DNA of 64,000 nucleotides from Polytrichum commune (Eukaryota; Streptophyta; Polytrichopsida; Polytrichales; Polytrichaceae), in the NCBI GenBank assembly GCA_950295325.1, contig OX485804.1, forward strand, positions 45,620,429 through 45,684,428, written 5' to 3'. Under the pieces are notes generated by a model. The model made no database searches and had not been told where the DNA came from. It saw only the letters and a list, made by a program, of their open reading frames with translations. The translations under genes were made by a program, and so were the position numbers. Below are positions 1-13,600 of the stretch, piece by piece (positions within the stretch are counted from its first letter, which is position 1; every line of letters starts with the position of its first letter).

Positions 1-589
1 TGGCTTAGGCTATGGGTTGGTCTAATAAGGCAACAATTAGTAATGCAACCATTGATAGTATCTTTTGTAACATTAGGTAACATTAGGTAACATAATCATT
101 GATAGTATCTTTTGTATATATTTTTGAAATTTTTAGTCATCTTTATTTTTTTAGTAATTGTTTTAGTTCAATTTTGTGTCATTCTAGTTAGAAACGGTAT
201 GTTTTATGAAAAAAACAAATCATCAAATTTAGTTACCAATTTTAAATATGTCATAGGTACTGTGTATATCTACTCATGAAAAAAAATTGATAAAAATTTG
301 ACCCATTTTGGTGGTGCAACTTACCAAAAGAAGATTTTTTTTGGTCGCACGTGGTGTTCAACATGACAATGGAGTGATCTACCCGTGGTAAAACTCAAAA
401 GTAATGCTACCTTTGCTCTTTTAGGAAGGTCATTCTGGGCTTGCTACTTAATGTTATGCAAGGGCTTGTAAATTTTTTCGAGTGTTGGGTGTGGGTGAAA
501 TGAATGGTTGAGATTTATTACACCAGAATATCCCATTGGAACCCATGGTGGGAAGTTTCAACATCAAGTAAGTGGGCTTGGCTATTCTT
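1..589. other. Window start, no gene seen
   Basis: A/T-rich sequence with a small direct repeat (CATTAGGTAACATTAGGTAA at 71-91). Nothing coding is supported. Confidence 0.5.
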
Positions 590-960
590 TGTAAACAAAC
601 ACCTACATTTGAATGGTGCACAATTAGGTGTGGATCTAAAAACAAGTACCAAAATGACACATGTTTAAAAGAAATTGAACTACATGCTCCAAATTTGTTA
701 ACCATTCTCAATCCAATACTCAAAATAATTTGAGGAAAGGGGAGGGGAGGGAGGGGTGGAAAAGAGAAATATACGATCATCTCATAAGAAAGAGCATATC
801 ATTCACTTGGCAATTGAATCTAAGACATTCATACAAATTCTCAAATTTATGAGGACAATGGCCACAAACGCGATTTGGATTTGCTAGTCATCTTTCACGA
901 ATTGTGTGTTTCCATATGTGGTGAGAAGTGGTTTCCAAAGTGTCCATTGAGTGAGGCCCG
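590..960. mobile_element. AGGTAGACGTGCCTAA MITE fragment
   Basis: Matches family interior: GTGTGGATCTAAAAACAAGTACC, ACATGTTTAAAAGAAATTG, a G-rich run at 738-750, CATACAAATTCTC, GCGATTTGGATTTGCTAGTC. Termini are lost. Confidence 0.5.
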
Positions 961-1008
961 CTTAATCACCTCATCACGTGCCCGTCCTTAACGATGGAAA
1001 ACTCTGTA

Positions 1009-1413
1009 AGGTAGAAATACCATAACCCCGTTAACCACCCTCTAGCTGTGCACCAGACCGGCGTCATAATGGTGAAGTGCCATTTCTAAAACCGATCATG
1101 GCTCGGCGGCAACTTCAATGTGTGTACACTTAGTGTAGCCAATGGGAGTCAAGTGTTAATGTACTCACGAGGTAACCGATTTAGGCGATGTTCTATATGG
1201 AACTGCGGATCACCGTGCTCGGTGTAGGGAAAATCTAGTGAACGAGTAGGGGGTTGGACAACTTTCCTCTTTGAAAAATTGTAGCATTATTTATATAGGG
1301 CAGAAAAACATGAAACAACTTGCATTCTTCATGAATCCTTCTCGTCTATCTTGGGAAATGTCTCATGATTGTCAGACCAGATGTTGAATGCGAATCACCT
1401 TATTTTCATGGGA
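1009..1413. mobile_element. Truncated copy of the TA-flanked MITE
   Basis: Inverted relative to 57419-57839. Starts AGGTAGAAATACCATAACC after a TA and aligns throughout, but its distal terminus is lost after TTATTTTCATGGG. Immediately downstream of the XS-like stop codon (1456). Confidence 0.75.
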
Positions 1414-1455
1414 AGAAATTGACACGAAGGAGGAGGAGGAGGAGGAGCGGTGTTC

Positions 1456-1656
1456 TTACTCTTCTTTCTTGATGTTGTGGGCCATTCTTTGGAACTGCTC
1501 GCGGACGGCCTCCACTTCCTGCAGCCAAATGAGGCGGTCCCTCCGAAGCTTGTCTTCGATGGCCACCATCTGCTCCTTCACTTTCTTCTTTATCGCCGGC
1601 TGGTACCCGTTGATCCTCCTCAAATCCTCTTGCCACACTTCCGCTACTTCATGCAT
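1456..1656 (-). CDS. XS-like gene last exon (coiled-coil C-terminus)
   Basis: Starts in phase 0 after TTAG/TAG acceptors and encodes 66 residues, M-H-E-V-A-E-V-W to I-K-K-E-E, then TAA. Heptad-like spacing of hydrophobics with many K/E/R/Q suggests a coiled coil. The 3' UTR side runs directly into a GGA/AGG-rich stretch and a truncated MITE. Confidence 0.7.
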   Translation of the reverse strand: MHEVAEVWQEDLRRINGYQPAIKKKVKEQMVAIEDKLRRDRLIWLQEVEAVREQFQRMAHNIKKEE

Positions 1657-4600
1657 CTACTAATCCAACACCACGCGTCTCAAGCTCAATCAATAATACC
1701 AATCCAGATAGATAGAAACTCCAGTCCCTTTTTAGCAAGGGGCCGGCGTGAATAAAGTGTCCGTTCGTAATGCCAATGAACCCGATGCCCACTGGACAAG
1801 GGGATATTGGGACAATACTACTCCCCCCTTTCGAGGATGGACACTATAGTGACACACTATACTAGTCCCTAGCTAGCCACTAGTGCCTTGAAGATACCGG
1901 ACATGGTATCCCCCCAAAGGGCTTTGAGGTACCCATACAACAAGGTCCAAGGACCCCCCACCATAGTTGGGTGGACTAAGGTGGTGAGTACCACGCCGGC
2001 ATGGGGAATAGAACCCACAACCTCCTCATTGGGGGCCATGAGCCCTAACCACCAAGCCAAGGCCCGTGGTGCCCTAATACCAATCCATCATGCACGCTAC
2101 ACTAACAAGTAGTGTGTTTAGTTAGTGTCACCTATTCTAGTTGGTGTTGCTCACCACTAATTGTAGTGGTCACCAACACTAGATGTAAACCTAACCTCGT
2201 TTTCCATTCGTCGTGGATATTTTTGGGCATTGTAGATTTGCAATGCTCATATTATTGTCATTCAAGTCTCAGTTGTCTATGAGATCATTTCATTATGGAA
2301 ATGCTAGGATGTCGAATACACCACAAGCGGATGAGCGAGAAGGAAGTTGGGGTGACAATATTTGTAAGCTTATTCATAAGAAGTGTCGTTAGAAAAGATT
2401 ACCACATTGACATAGAATACCATACGACACTAAACAACACAATGTTTAGTGTAGTTTTAAGCCTCTAGATTGGGATACAACAAATTGTTAACTTACCCCC
2501 GCGCAAGGGGGGGGGGGGTGGACTTTTCATACCACGTATGAACTAACATGAGTGTAAGAAGGGGTTTTATTTGAAGTGTTACAGTACATAGTATACATAA
2601 GGGAGAGGTACTATTTTTCTCTGGTGTGTACATTTCAAAAGGTACATTTCAAAGGATGGTGAAGTAAAGGTAGGTGTATAAAAGGGGGCCCTAGGGTTTA
2701 GAGAAAAAATTGACAATAGATGTGTTAGTTCCATCCAATTCACGTTTTCATCCATTATTATCATATGGTAATTGTCCTTCATGACTGCCTTGTGCATTCT
2801 TGTTGGGGTTTGGATTTAGGTTTTAGGTTTTTACAAACTAGAGGCTCATGGGCTCCCTTGATTTTCGCTCTTTGGACTGTGGCCGAGCTATTGTGCTCCC
2901 TTGTCTTGTTTTCTTGATGCAATCGTTGAGTTACATGCTTTGGAATGGAAAAAATGTTGAAATGACTTTCTTATTGGAAAGTGAAAGTGGATTTTATATG
3001 GAATAAGGGCTTATTTGATTTTGAGATTTACATTTTGTATATGTAGTGGAGACATTTATTACATTACATTGAAAAACTTAGTATAAATACATGAGTCCAT
3101 TTTCTAACCTACCGTTAGTATGTATACATTTATTTATTTATTCTATAACCTTCATATATATAGGGGGTTTAATTTCAAAACGACCCATGCACATCATTTA
3201 GGTTTCCAATGAAGAGTGCACCCTTAGATTAGCCTACAACCAAAAACATGTTTTTACACCAATAGCTGGCTTAGAATTATTGGCATCCATGCTAAGGGGT
3301 CTACTATATATTTACCTTCTAGAGGTTCATGGTTGTATCATCCCAACTTAGTCTCACTAACTAAAACGAGGTATTTGAAACTATTTCTGTTATCAAACAA
3401 GTTGAATAACGTTTTTTTTGCACTACAACAGATTCCCAAAATTTTCATCTTCAACTGTCATGGATTGTTACTTGGATAGCTTCCAAGCTTCAAGCATAAA
3501 ACCTTAAAAGAATAAGCACACATATACGCATTTCTTAATTATGGGTCTAATTCATGGTGCCTTTATGCCACAATGAGTTAGGAGTACGGAACCATAGATT
3601 CCAATTTGATGGTAGTTAATGCATTGTGCATCTCCACCACATTGGTTTTCTTGTATTCAAAGTAACATGTATTGTACAATGTTGTGATGACCCGAACTTG
3701 TTGCTTTTTGAGTACTTACTCGAGGGTACAAAATTTTGAAGACATTTTCAACTTTGTGCATGAATACGTGACAAGTGGCAGCACTATTTGATCCACCTTA
3801 TTTCCAAACTACTCTCAAATTTACATAAGATTATTCATCATGTTCACACATCTGTGTGGGACTAAGGGGTTGTTTACATCATGGATCGTGAAGGCGTCCC
3901 AAGGCCTTGTAAAATCTGTGACTGGCTGTAGAATCGTCCCGGGACCACTTCGGTTTCCACCAAGGAAAAATTGTCAGAGTGACCATGAAGTTTGAGGTCC
4001 CCAAAAGACATATTTTAAGGCATACATTATCCACTGACATGGTCCAAGGGGTTTTGCGGTGGGAGAGGCAAAAGAGGTGCTCTGGTAGAAAAATACAAGG
4101 GCCCATGGCAAAGAAAAATTGTTATAATAAAATTTTAATGAATTTTTTTGGGGAAGAGAAGATGAAGACAAGAGAATGGTCACACGTTTTTTTTCCCTTC
4201 TGAAATTGCCCTTTTTGGACATATATTGAAATAAAATAAAATCAGCACATTCACTTTTTGGTGCATGGTCATTCCTCTTGTTCCACACTTGGTTTACACC
4301 TAGCGAGGCACCCAAAGGCTTTGTAAATTGATTTAAAAAAAAAATTAGACCATGGAAGCTGGACCATCAAGTCGGATCATGGAAAAAAACCATCTTTCAT
4401 GGTGTGACTTCATGGTCCACGGTGTAAACCGGCCCTAAGAATCTACGAGGCATTGTTGGCTTGCATCTAGGTGGGACCTACTATGGACTTTGACACATCT
4501 TTCTTCGGAAGCCTTGTTGTGGCCCTGGGCTAAATCATATTTGTGTTCAGCTGGGCCCCACCCCTCCCAAGCCTACTTCATTGCATGGTCTACCTGCCCT

Positions 4601-7600
4601 ACACTTGCGTGGGAACTCTTCCCTGTTGGGAACCAATGTGACAATACCTGGTCACTTATGCAACTAAGCTCCTTTAATATGCACTAGTAGAAAACATGGT
4701 AAAAAAGAACCGCAGTCGTTTTCCCATTGCGGTTCTTTTGACCACCCTGATCTGCAGTCACCAAACAACTGCGGATTTGTTTTTTTGGTTTTACGACTGA
4801 AAATTTGAAATTTTGGGGGCTTATAATATACCGCTAGATAGGTCTTGAAAATACCTTTCCAACGGTGTATTACATGCCCCCATAATTTCAAAATTGCAGT
4901 CATAAAACCAAAAAAACAAATGTGCAGTCGTTTGGTGACTGCAGATCAGGGTGGTCAAAAGAACCGCAATGGGAAAACGACTGTGGTTCTTTTTTACCAT
5001 GTTTTCTACTAGTGATGTGATTATCTTCATCGATTAACTTGAGAATAATGAAAGTGATGTCAACTTGAATATTTGTAATTATGACCGGGTATTGTCACAT
5101 TGGTTCCCAACGAGGAAGAGATCCCATGTAGATGTGGGCAGGAAGACTGGGCATCGAAGGAGGCGTGGGAGGGGCAAGCCCAACTGAACATAGATGTGAT
5201 CTAGCCCAGGACCTTGCCGTGTATGTGAAACCCAATGGACACAAAAATCTATAGAAAGAGAACAAACGTGTGGGGGTTGAATAATCAATCTTATGAATTG
5301 TTTTAATGTAAACATTGTGCACACCAATTGTGCACAAGTGGGAGCACGTTCAATACATCCAAGAAGTTTAATGAGTTGAATGTGCCGATGGGAAGAGTCA
5401 TAGAACACAAGGGGAAGGAGGGAGAGAGAGGGAGAGAGAGAGAGAGCTAACTTTGTTGTCTTCATGAAACGAGCGTTGGACTTCGAACTTGCGGTCGACG
5501 GCCTTGAAGTTGTTGGACCAGCGTGTCACAATTTTGGTGATTTTATTGAACTTGCTATTATCAAACAACTGCTGGTCATACACCAACTCCTCCTCCGGCA
5601 ACAACTTCAATCCCGACAAATTCTTCACGTCCCCCCACCTATATACATGAACACAAGGTGTTTATATAAAGCATGCAAGATTGCCTTGTTTTTGAGATTT
5701 ATGCAACATGACACTTACCGCGTTACCAAGTCACATGCTATCAATGCACATGCTCACCGTGCCCAAGATTCTAATGATTTCATGAGGTGTTGAATACCAC
5801 CGTAATATGTGCACCTAAATACATGCAACATTCTACATGACATTGCCACCTTGGCTTTTCAAACATATTATGATATGTAAAAGCATATGTTCATTGTGCC
5901 TACAATTCCAACATTTTTCATGAGATTTCCGGGGCCCATTTATCTGAGATTTTGTAAATGAGGCACCTAAGTCACCCATGTATGAAGGAATTAAATAGTA
6001 GACAAAGACAATTCCAATCAAACCTACACCTGCTTTCCTTTAATTACAACATCTAGTACGAAGCTCCAACCTTCGTCCCATTTTCCGATTGAAGACTCAA
6101 GATTCCTGAGCAACATTACCTTGTATTGAGGCCTCATTTTATGAAGGCCTTCACATGTGCTATGCTAAGAAAACAACCTAAGGTAGATGAGGCTGATTCG
6201 GTTGGCTTCCTTAATTGGACACCTATTTTTGGTTTCTAATCGGTAGTACAGTTGCTCTAATTTGGTGGGTGAATAATACATGTTGATTTAGCCGCCACCT
6301 TGATGATATTTGGGTCAGTCACCTTTGCAACAAAAATCAAATTACACCCACCATCTTGCATAAGTAGGAGTGCTACCCACCGAGCTATGACACACTTGCT
6401 TTTTTGTGGGCGAGATGGGTTACTTAGGAGGTGGCATGTGGCTGCAAGTGCCGACCAACTTGTATTGTGGCTATTTTATAATGAAATGCTAGTTCAAAAA
6501 CAATTTATTTTTACTCATGACCACTTTAGAGACATGACACAATCAATATTGGCATTAAACTTTGTTTTCATTGGCAAACGATTTATGTAGAATTTGCTAG
6601 TGATGTTGTCCACTTGTACAACGTTGAACGATGGAGGACTTCCCCCTTTAACACCAAATTGGGAAGCAAAGAATCTTTGATTCTAGAACCTAGATCAACA
6701 CCTTCCTCAACTCCGATTTATATAAAGCTTAGCTTCATAAACCCATGTTAGGTAGTCTAAGAGTGGGTTTACATTAGTCTGGTCCAAAGAAAGTTGGGGT
6801 CCATAAACCCCTTCATGAACCTTTTTGCACTCAAGATTGGACCCAAGGTTGAAGTTTGGTTTCTCAAATTGGGTGGGGTGTTCCCTTTGAGTTAGAACCT
6901 CCTAGATTTGATGGGAAAATGGTGCCACTTGGCGCCACTTCATTCTTACATACTTTGAATTCTTACATACAACCAATAAGATTGCATGATTTCGGAGTTT
7001 CTTTTAGTCTTGGACTATGATATAAAACCACCCCAAGTTTGTATGCAAGAGTGAAACATTTCACATCCACGCCCACCCTAGGTTGGTGTCATCTCTCTCT
7101 CTTGTAAGGTCAACATGCCTAGTTCGGTCACAACTTCTCTTAAACAGACACTTCCATTTGAGTGGTGTGCCTAGGTGGTGGATCCAAGAACATACACCAA
7201 AAATACATGTATTTAAAAGAGATTGAACTATGTGCTCAAAACTTGTTAGCCATTGTAGTCAACATAATTGCCGGGGGGGGGGGGGAGGGAGGGGGACTTG
7301 TATATGGTCATTTAATAAGAAAGAAGATCTTCACCTTAATAATTAAGAAGATATTCATATGAGCTCCATAAAACATGAAGAAAATGACTTAAGGCACGAA
7401 TTGGACTTGCTAAGATTTTACCTCACACTAATTACATGTTTCATTTCCTACAAGATATAGGTGCAAAGCTATAAGAGTGAGTATTCATGCAAGCCACTTG
7501 CCCATCAAATTCTGGTGGGCATACAAACAAATGTAGATGGACCTCAGGGGGTTCACTTGCGAAAAATCGTAGAACAACGTGCGATAAAAAATAGGGTCTA

Positions 7601-10600
7601 ATATATTCATTGTAGATAAATTTTGTAAAAACTTACATATAATATAGGGGGTTTTAAAATAATGAAAAAGGATTACATGTAAAATACCATCACATATAAA
7701 TAGTGACAAAGGATTACAAGTAAAATACCATCACACCTTTATTTTGAAAAATACCATACCTTATAATCTTTTCTGCAAGGTAAATAACCCCCCAATATAT
7801 AGGTCCCGAACGCACGTGTATGCAAACTATAAGAGGGAGTGAACCCCCCGAGAGATGGACTCCTGTTGGGTGGTGTTTGTTGTGCCAACCAACTATTACT
7901 ATTTCAAGTGTCTAATGGACTCATGGAAATCAAACAACCCATGGCCACCATCCTCCACATTCTAATAGGCCGCCATAATGTGGTTAGTTAGTTGCTACAA
8001 GAGAACACCTCCAACACACTATTATCTAGAATCTAGTGGACGAGTGACCTACTTGAAAATCACCCTAAATTTCCAATTAGAGCCCGCTTACCTTAATTAC
8101 ATGGTGTTGGGTTGTTGTTTACCTTTTGAGTGTGAGGGCAAGCATGTCACTCCGCTCTTGTGGATGGCCACCTTGAAGATTGTTTATGAGCTCTCGGTGG
8201 TCTTTGCAATGGAATCCGAGCTCCATGTGTTGGCCACCATGCTCCAGCCGACATGTATCCTTCAGCACCTTGTCGTTAATGTAGCCAACCTGCATCATCG
8301 ACGGTTTCAAAACCACCGCAATTAATTAACTCCGGGACTTCATTCTTGATAAGAAGAAGAGAAGAGAGAAGAGAAGAAACACTGACCATGTGATCAGCGT
8401 GAATGGAATGCCCGTTCGACCCACCCTTGGCATTAAACCCTCAGGGCATAATATCAGTGGTGCAAGACTACTAACCCCTCTCGGGGTGGGCACTATAGTG
8501 ACACTCTATACTAGTTCCTAGCTAGCCACTAGTGCCTTGAGGATACCGGACATGGAATCCCCCCAAAGGGCTTTGAGGTACCCATACAACAAGGTCCAAG
8601 GACCCCCCACCATAGTTGGGTGGACTAAGGTGGTGAGCACCACGCCGGCACGGGGAATAGAACCCACAACCTCCTCATTGGGGGCCATGAGCCCTAACCA
8701 CCAAGCCAAGGCCTGTGGTGCTTCTTGATAAGAACATACAAACTCCGATCACGTTAAATTGGAGAAGGAGGCGGGCATGTGTGTGTTCGGATACTTTTTC
8801 TCTCCGCACTCACGTCTCGTACGATATGAGATGGATGATTATAGTGTGAGACGATTAGCAAATCCAAATCGTGTGTCTATAGCGACATTACTTGGAAACG
8901 TGGTCCCAAAACTCACTTCCCATTTGACACGGGCGGTCGTCAACACGTGACTCCATTGACAAGAGTCGATGCAGTCTATGACAATTGTAGATTGGACTTG
9001 ACGCTTGTCAATGCGGTCATGTGTTAATGACCGCTTGTGTCGAATGGGAGGTGTGTTTCAAGACCGTGTTGTTTAGTAGTGCCATTTGTCTCATTATGTT
9101 TGGAGCTAGGTGAATGTCTTATTCATTTTAAAAGTGGAGATTCTCCTGCTCACTAAGTGGTCATATTATTATATCCCCCCAATCATGTTGATTATTAAGC
9201 CTAGAATGGTTAGCATGTTTTAAGCATGTAGTTCAATCTCTTATAAACACATGACTTATTAGTGTCCATTCTTGAATCCGCACCTAACCATGTGACACTC
9301 AAATATAGGTGTCCGGTTTAATGTTATGTTTCATTTAGCTATGTCTATCTTATATGGCATTTTTGGAACACATTTTATGTGCTTAAGAAAGATGTCCTTG
9401 AAAGAAATCTATGAATTAAAGGGATGTGAACCCTAAATGTGGCGGAAGAGAGGGTCCAAACCATGAGTGTAGGGAATCTTCTTGTAGAATGTTCTTTGTT
9501 CACTACATCAAATCCTAAGAAAAACCCTCATGGAAATTCCAATTGTGGGTGAAGAAGGGAGGATTCATGTGTTTAGGTCCAACTTGAGTTTGAGTCAATG
9601 AAACAACCCCGAAATACACACCACCCCACTCCATGTTGACTGTGCTAACGTCACTAGGTTATTATGCTAAGTTTAAAAGAGGGTTTGTGATTTTAGCTAC
9701 ACAAATTTCATTCGAAAAACCCTTAAAGTGCCTAAATGTTATGGATGAACTCATTCTCACCCCTAAAACCCACTTGAAGCTCACTTGGGAGGGTCCATAT
9801 TCCGTTAAACCACAAGGATCTATATTAGACTCATATATACCTTATATGGTAGATGGGTCTTGAATAGTTACCTTATCCGACTAGCACTTTTCCTAGGATA
9901 TGAAACACACAATTAGTACAAGTGGGTTACCAAATCCAAATTGAAGTCATAGCCACTTTCCTCATAATTTTTGGAGCTTGTATGAATATCTTCATTCATA
10001 AATCAAAGTGAAGATCCTTGTGCACATTAAGTGGTCACATAGATCCCCCGAAGTACGTTAACTATTGAGCTTAGAACGATTATCATATTCTGAACACTTA
10101 TTTCAATCTCTTTTCAACACATGTCTTTTTGGTATCCGCTCTTAGAGCCACACCTAACCACATACCACTCGAATATAGATGTCTGATTAAGACAAACACA
10201 GTAACTGATTTAGGCACGTCTACCTTATGCATAGGGAAAGGGTTGGTGACCGACCTCCGTGGCGGGGAACACAAAGATGTTGTGCTTGTCATGATCGGAG
10301 TCTCCGGTGCTATAGACGGCAAGAACCTCTTTGAGCCGCGGCCGCTTTGACTTGTCGTGGGACACACAAGCATGGCGGCCATCCGAGGCGATCCGGTGCT
10401 CTTCCTCGGGGCAAATGATGCGTTCCACTTCGCTCAACTTGTTGTTCTCCACGATCAAGATGTTGGGTTTCCACTCCAACCTTGCTTCCACACCACCTTC
10501 ACTCCCCACACCATCCTCTCCCATAGGTTAGTGCTAACCCTCAAAGGCTCCTAGCACTACTAGCATATGAGTCCTACGCAGTTGCAACCTGTCGATGAAA

Positions 10601-13600
10601 GAACAATGCAAATCTACCCTTGTGCTAGATTTGCACAAAAATCAGTTATATAGAACAAGTTTTCAGTGATGTAGGTCAATTCCCTAGGAAATTAATCATA
10701 TGCTTGTATATAGTGTAGCAATTCACATCAATTGTGTATTCTCTCTTTATATTCACTAGAAGAAAACTTGTCCATTGCAATCATCTGTTGTGACTTGGCC
10801 ATTGTGACTCGTGGTAAGAAAATGCATAAATAAACCCTTTTTGGTTGTCAACTAGAGGGTTTTGGTTACCCTTTATCTAGAAATTGCAGCCAAAAACCTC
10901 CAGTCACTAACAACCAAATGAATTCTTTATGCATTTTCTCACCATGAGTTGTAATTGCCAAGTCGCAATGGACGGTTGTAATCGGCGAGTTTTCACATAG
11001 TGATTCATGAGTGATATGAAACCTTCATTAAATGCCTTCCAAGTTAATTTATGTGGGTGTCAAGAAGTGAAACCTTGCAAGACAACAAATTTTCCATCTA
11101 CCAAACGTCACATCACAAAATATATTCACGTTGTATAATTTAAAGATATTGTGTGTATGAGAAGCCCAAATTGAGTTCCAAAAGCTTTTTTACAGGGCTA
11201 ATGCAACCTTAGGTATAGAGGCTCAAAAAACCTGAGTTGGAAACCAAACCTTACAAGATAGGTTTTCTATCATGGTTGAGGGGTGGTTAAGGTGAACTTG
11301 AATCACAGTTGTTTTCTTAACCAATGTACTTTCCTTGTGTTGAAAATAAGGTTAAAGTATATATGATATTATTGACCATTAGTGTAACCATATGGCACTT
11401 GTCATGTGCTTGCTTGATAATATCTTCATGTTTGCCTTCTCTTTGCCTTGTTTTGTGGAAGTTGTCATTAGTGTGGTCACATCACCTTCTTGCATATTAA
11501 AATGCAAAAAACTATCATCTTAAGCATCTCAAAGTGCTATGATAAATGTCACAATGTAAATAATTTTGCACTTCCAAAAGATATCTTATCTTGACAAATT
11601 GTGTCATGTTAAGAATTAGCGGACTTACCACTTATAGACCTCTAGGCATCTAACTTAGGCTCTTTGCAAATATTTTACGTGACACTAAATGCCCTAAAAC
11701 GGTGTAGTTGATACTCATGACAAGAATCGTCAAAAATTGACAATGAAGCCAATGGGGATATCATGGAAGGCAACTCCTTCTTTCTATGCAAGAATGTTGT
11801 TGTGAATGGCTTGCCACCTTTGGGTTGTTACCACAACATGTGTGACTTGATTCTATTTGATTATAGTTTTGACCGCATCCTTTGATTTCTTACTATTGAG
11901 AGTCTATTGAGTATGGAACTCTAAAAGGTTTGAGTCAATTATCTCTCTTTATTCTTATGTTATGGTTTATGTCCTAACATAAGAACATGCATAAGTACCT
12001 TAATTTGCAGGATGTATTTAACTGATTGATATTTAGGTAATTCTGGACTATCTTGTTGTTGCATGTATGCTTTAATATCTTCACTATGATGTCACATGTA
12101 TGTGCACATCATGTCCACTGTCTTTTAGTATATAATCACCTATTTAAAACTACATGATGAGTACAAATAACAACACTTAAAGCACAAAGTGTTCACATCT
12201 CCTAAAAACTACTCACATATTTCTGAACTCAACAAAAGTCTATGATTACCTAAATACCAATTAACCTTAAATGGGCACTCATTTTAATGTAACACATCCA
12301 CTTGGCTCCAAAGTTTGTGATCTTCATATAATATTATAAACGCAAAGTCAAATTATCGCATTAACCTACTAAGTGGCCATCAATGTTGGATCCCATCTCA
12401 ACTTCAAAGCTTAGAGAATTTGTTTATCTTACCCAACAAACCCCCAGCTTAATATTATATGAAATTGTAAATCTTAAAAATATCTATGCATTTAGGTGCC
12501 AAAACTTCAAACCTTGATACTTTCTAATATAGTACTTGACATGTTGAAATGTTGTAGTTGGTGGTTTAGTTGTGTATGTGGTGTTGGTGGTGATGACATA
12601 ACATTACTTAGATCCATAATAGTGTTATGTGGGACTGACAATATTCTACAAAATATTCCTCATATTCAGTATGCATGTTGGGAATATTCTACAAAATATT
12701 GTGGTCCCATATAACACTGTTATGGATCTGAATAATGTTATGGACGCGTATGAATAAGGTTAATCAATACCTTTTGTGTGATCTCCTTACTTGGACATAT
12801 GTTTTTAATGTGAAAATGACGTCTAAATATGCTTCAAGAGGTTATTTATCACATCACTTGAATCCTTGACAACGGGATGTAGCCATTTAGTAGGTTAGGC
12901 ACCACAAGGGCACCACAACACTTAAGGTAGAGGGTGCTAAAACCAACACCCCACTCAAAACCAACACCTATAAATGCCTGCCAATCACCAACACTCTACT
13001 ACCTTGAAGCGTTCCCCATGGTGTAGGAGTGTATGGGCCCACGGAGTGACGCTTTTAGGTGCCATTAGTGGTGCCATTAGTGGTGCCACCTCATAGCGAC
13101 CTCCACTACCTCCATGTAGGGTAGGTAACGGGCTCCACTCTATCTCGGGTTGGTTCAAGGTGGGTTTAGGGTGGCTTGTCTATGCCTATTCTAGCCATTC
13201 TATACACTGCAAGGGGGGGGGGGGGGGGGGGAGAGGAGGTTATAGCCATTCTATTCACAATGTCACGGAGGTAGGCCCACAAAGCACAAAGGGGGTTGGT
13301 ACCCAGGATGCAAGGTAATGGTTTTGCAAGCGAACCAGGTGGGATCATGGAGTTGGCCATGTGGCTTTGCACACCGTTATTAGTTGGTCTTTGATCTAGC
13401 TTGGGTCTAGTACCCAACTATGTTGTATTGGTTCTAGGCAATGAAGGTGGGGGCCCTCATCATATCCAAAGTTGTCATACACGGGGCCTATATATTGGTT
13501 GAAGGAAACTAGTGGTTTTGACTTTGAATATTTATCAAATATCTAATTGAGGCTAAATTTATTTATTTATTTCTTTCTTTATACCTATGTTTAGAACAAA

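Noticed and set aside
1869-2112. Short ORFs repeated at 1869-2112, 8518-8728 and 34515-34736
   Set aside because: They are translations of the SINE copies, not a protein family.
9633-9862. 76-codon ORF ending LKLTWEGPYSVKPQGS, similar to Gypsy polyprotein tails (WEGPYxV)
   Set aside because: Only one short motif matches, with no integrase or RT nearby. Too weak to call a retrotransposon relic.
13207-13231. Long G and C runs as telomeric or centromeric signal
   Set aside because: Isolated homopolymers without a telomere repeat unit.
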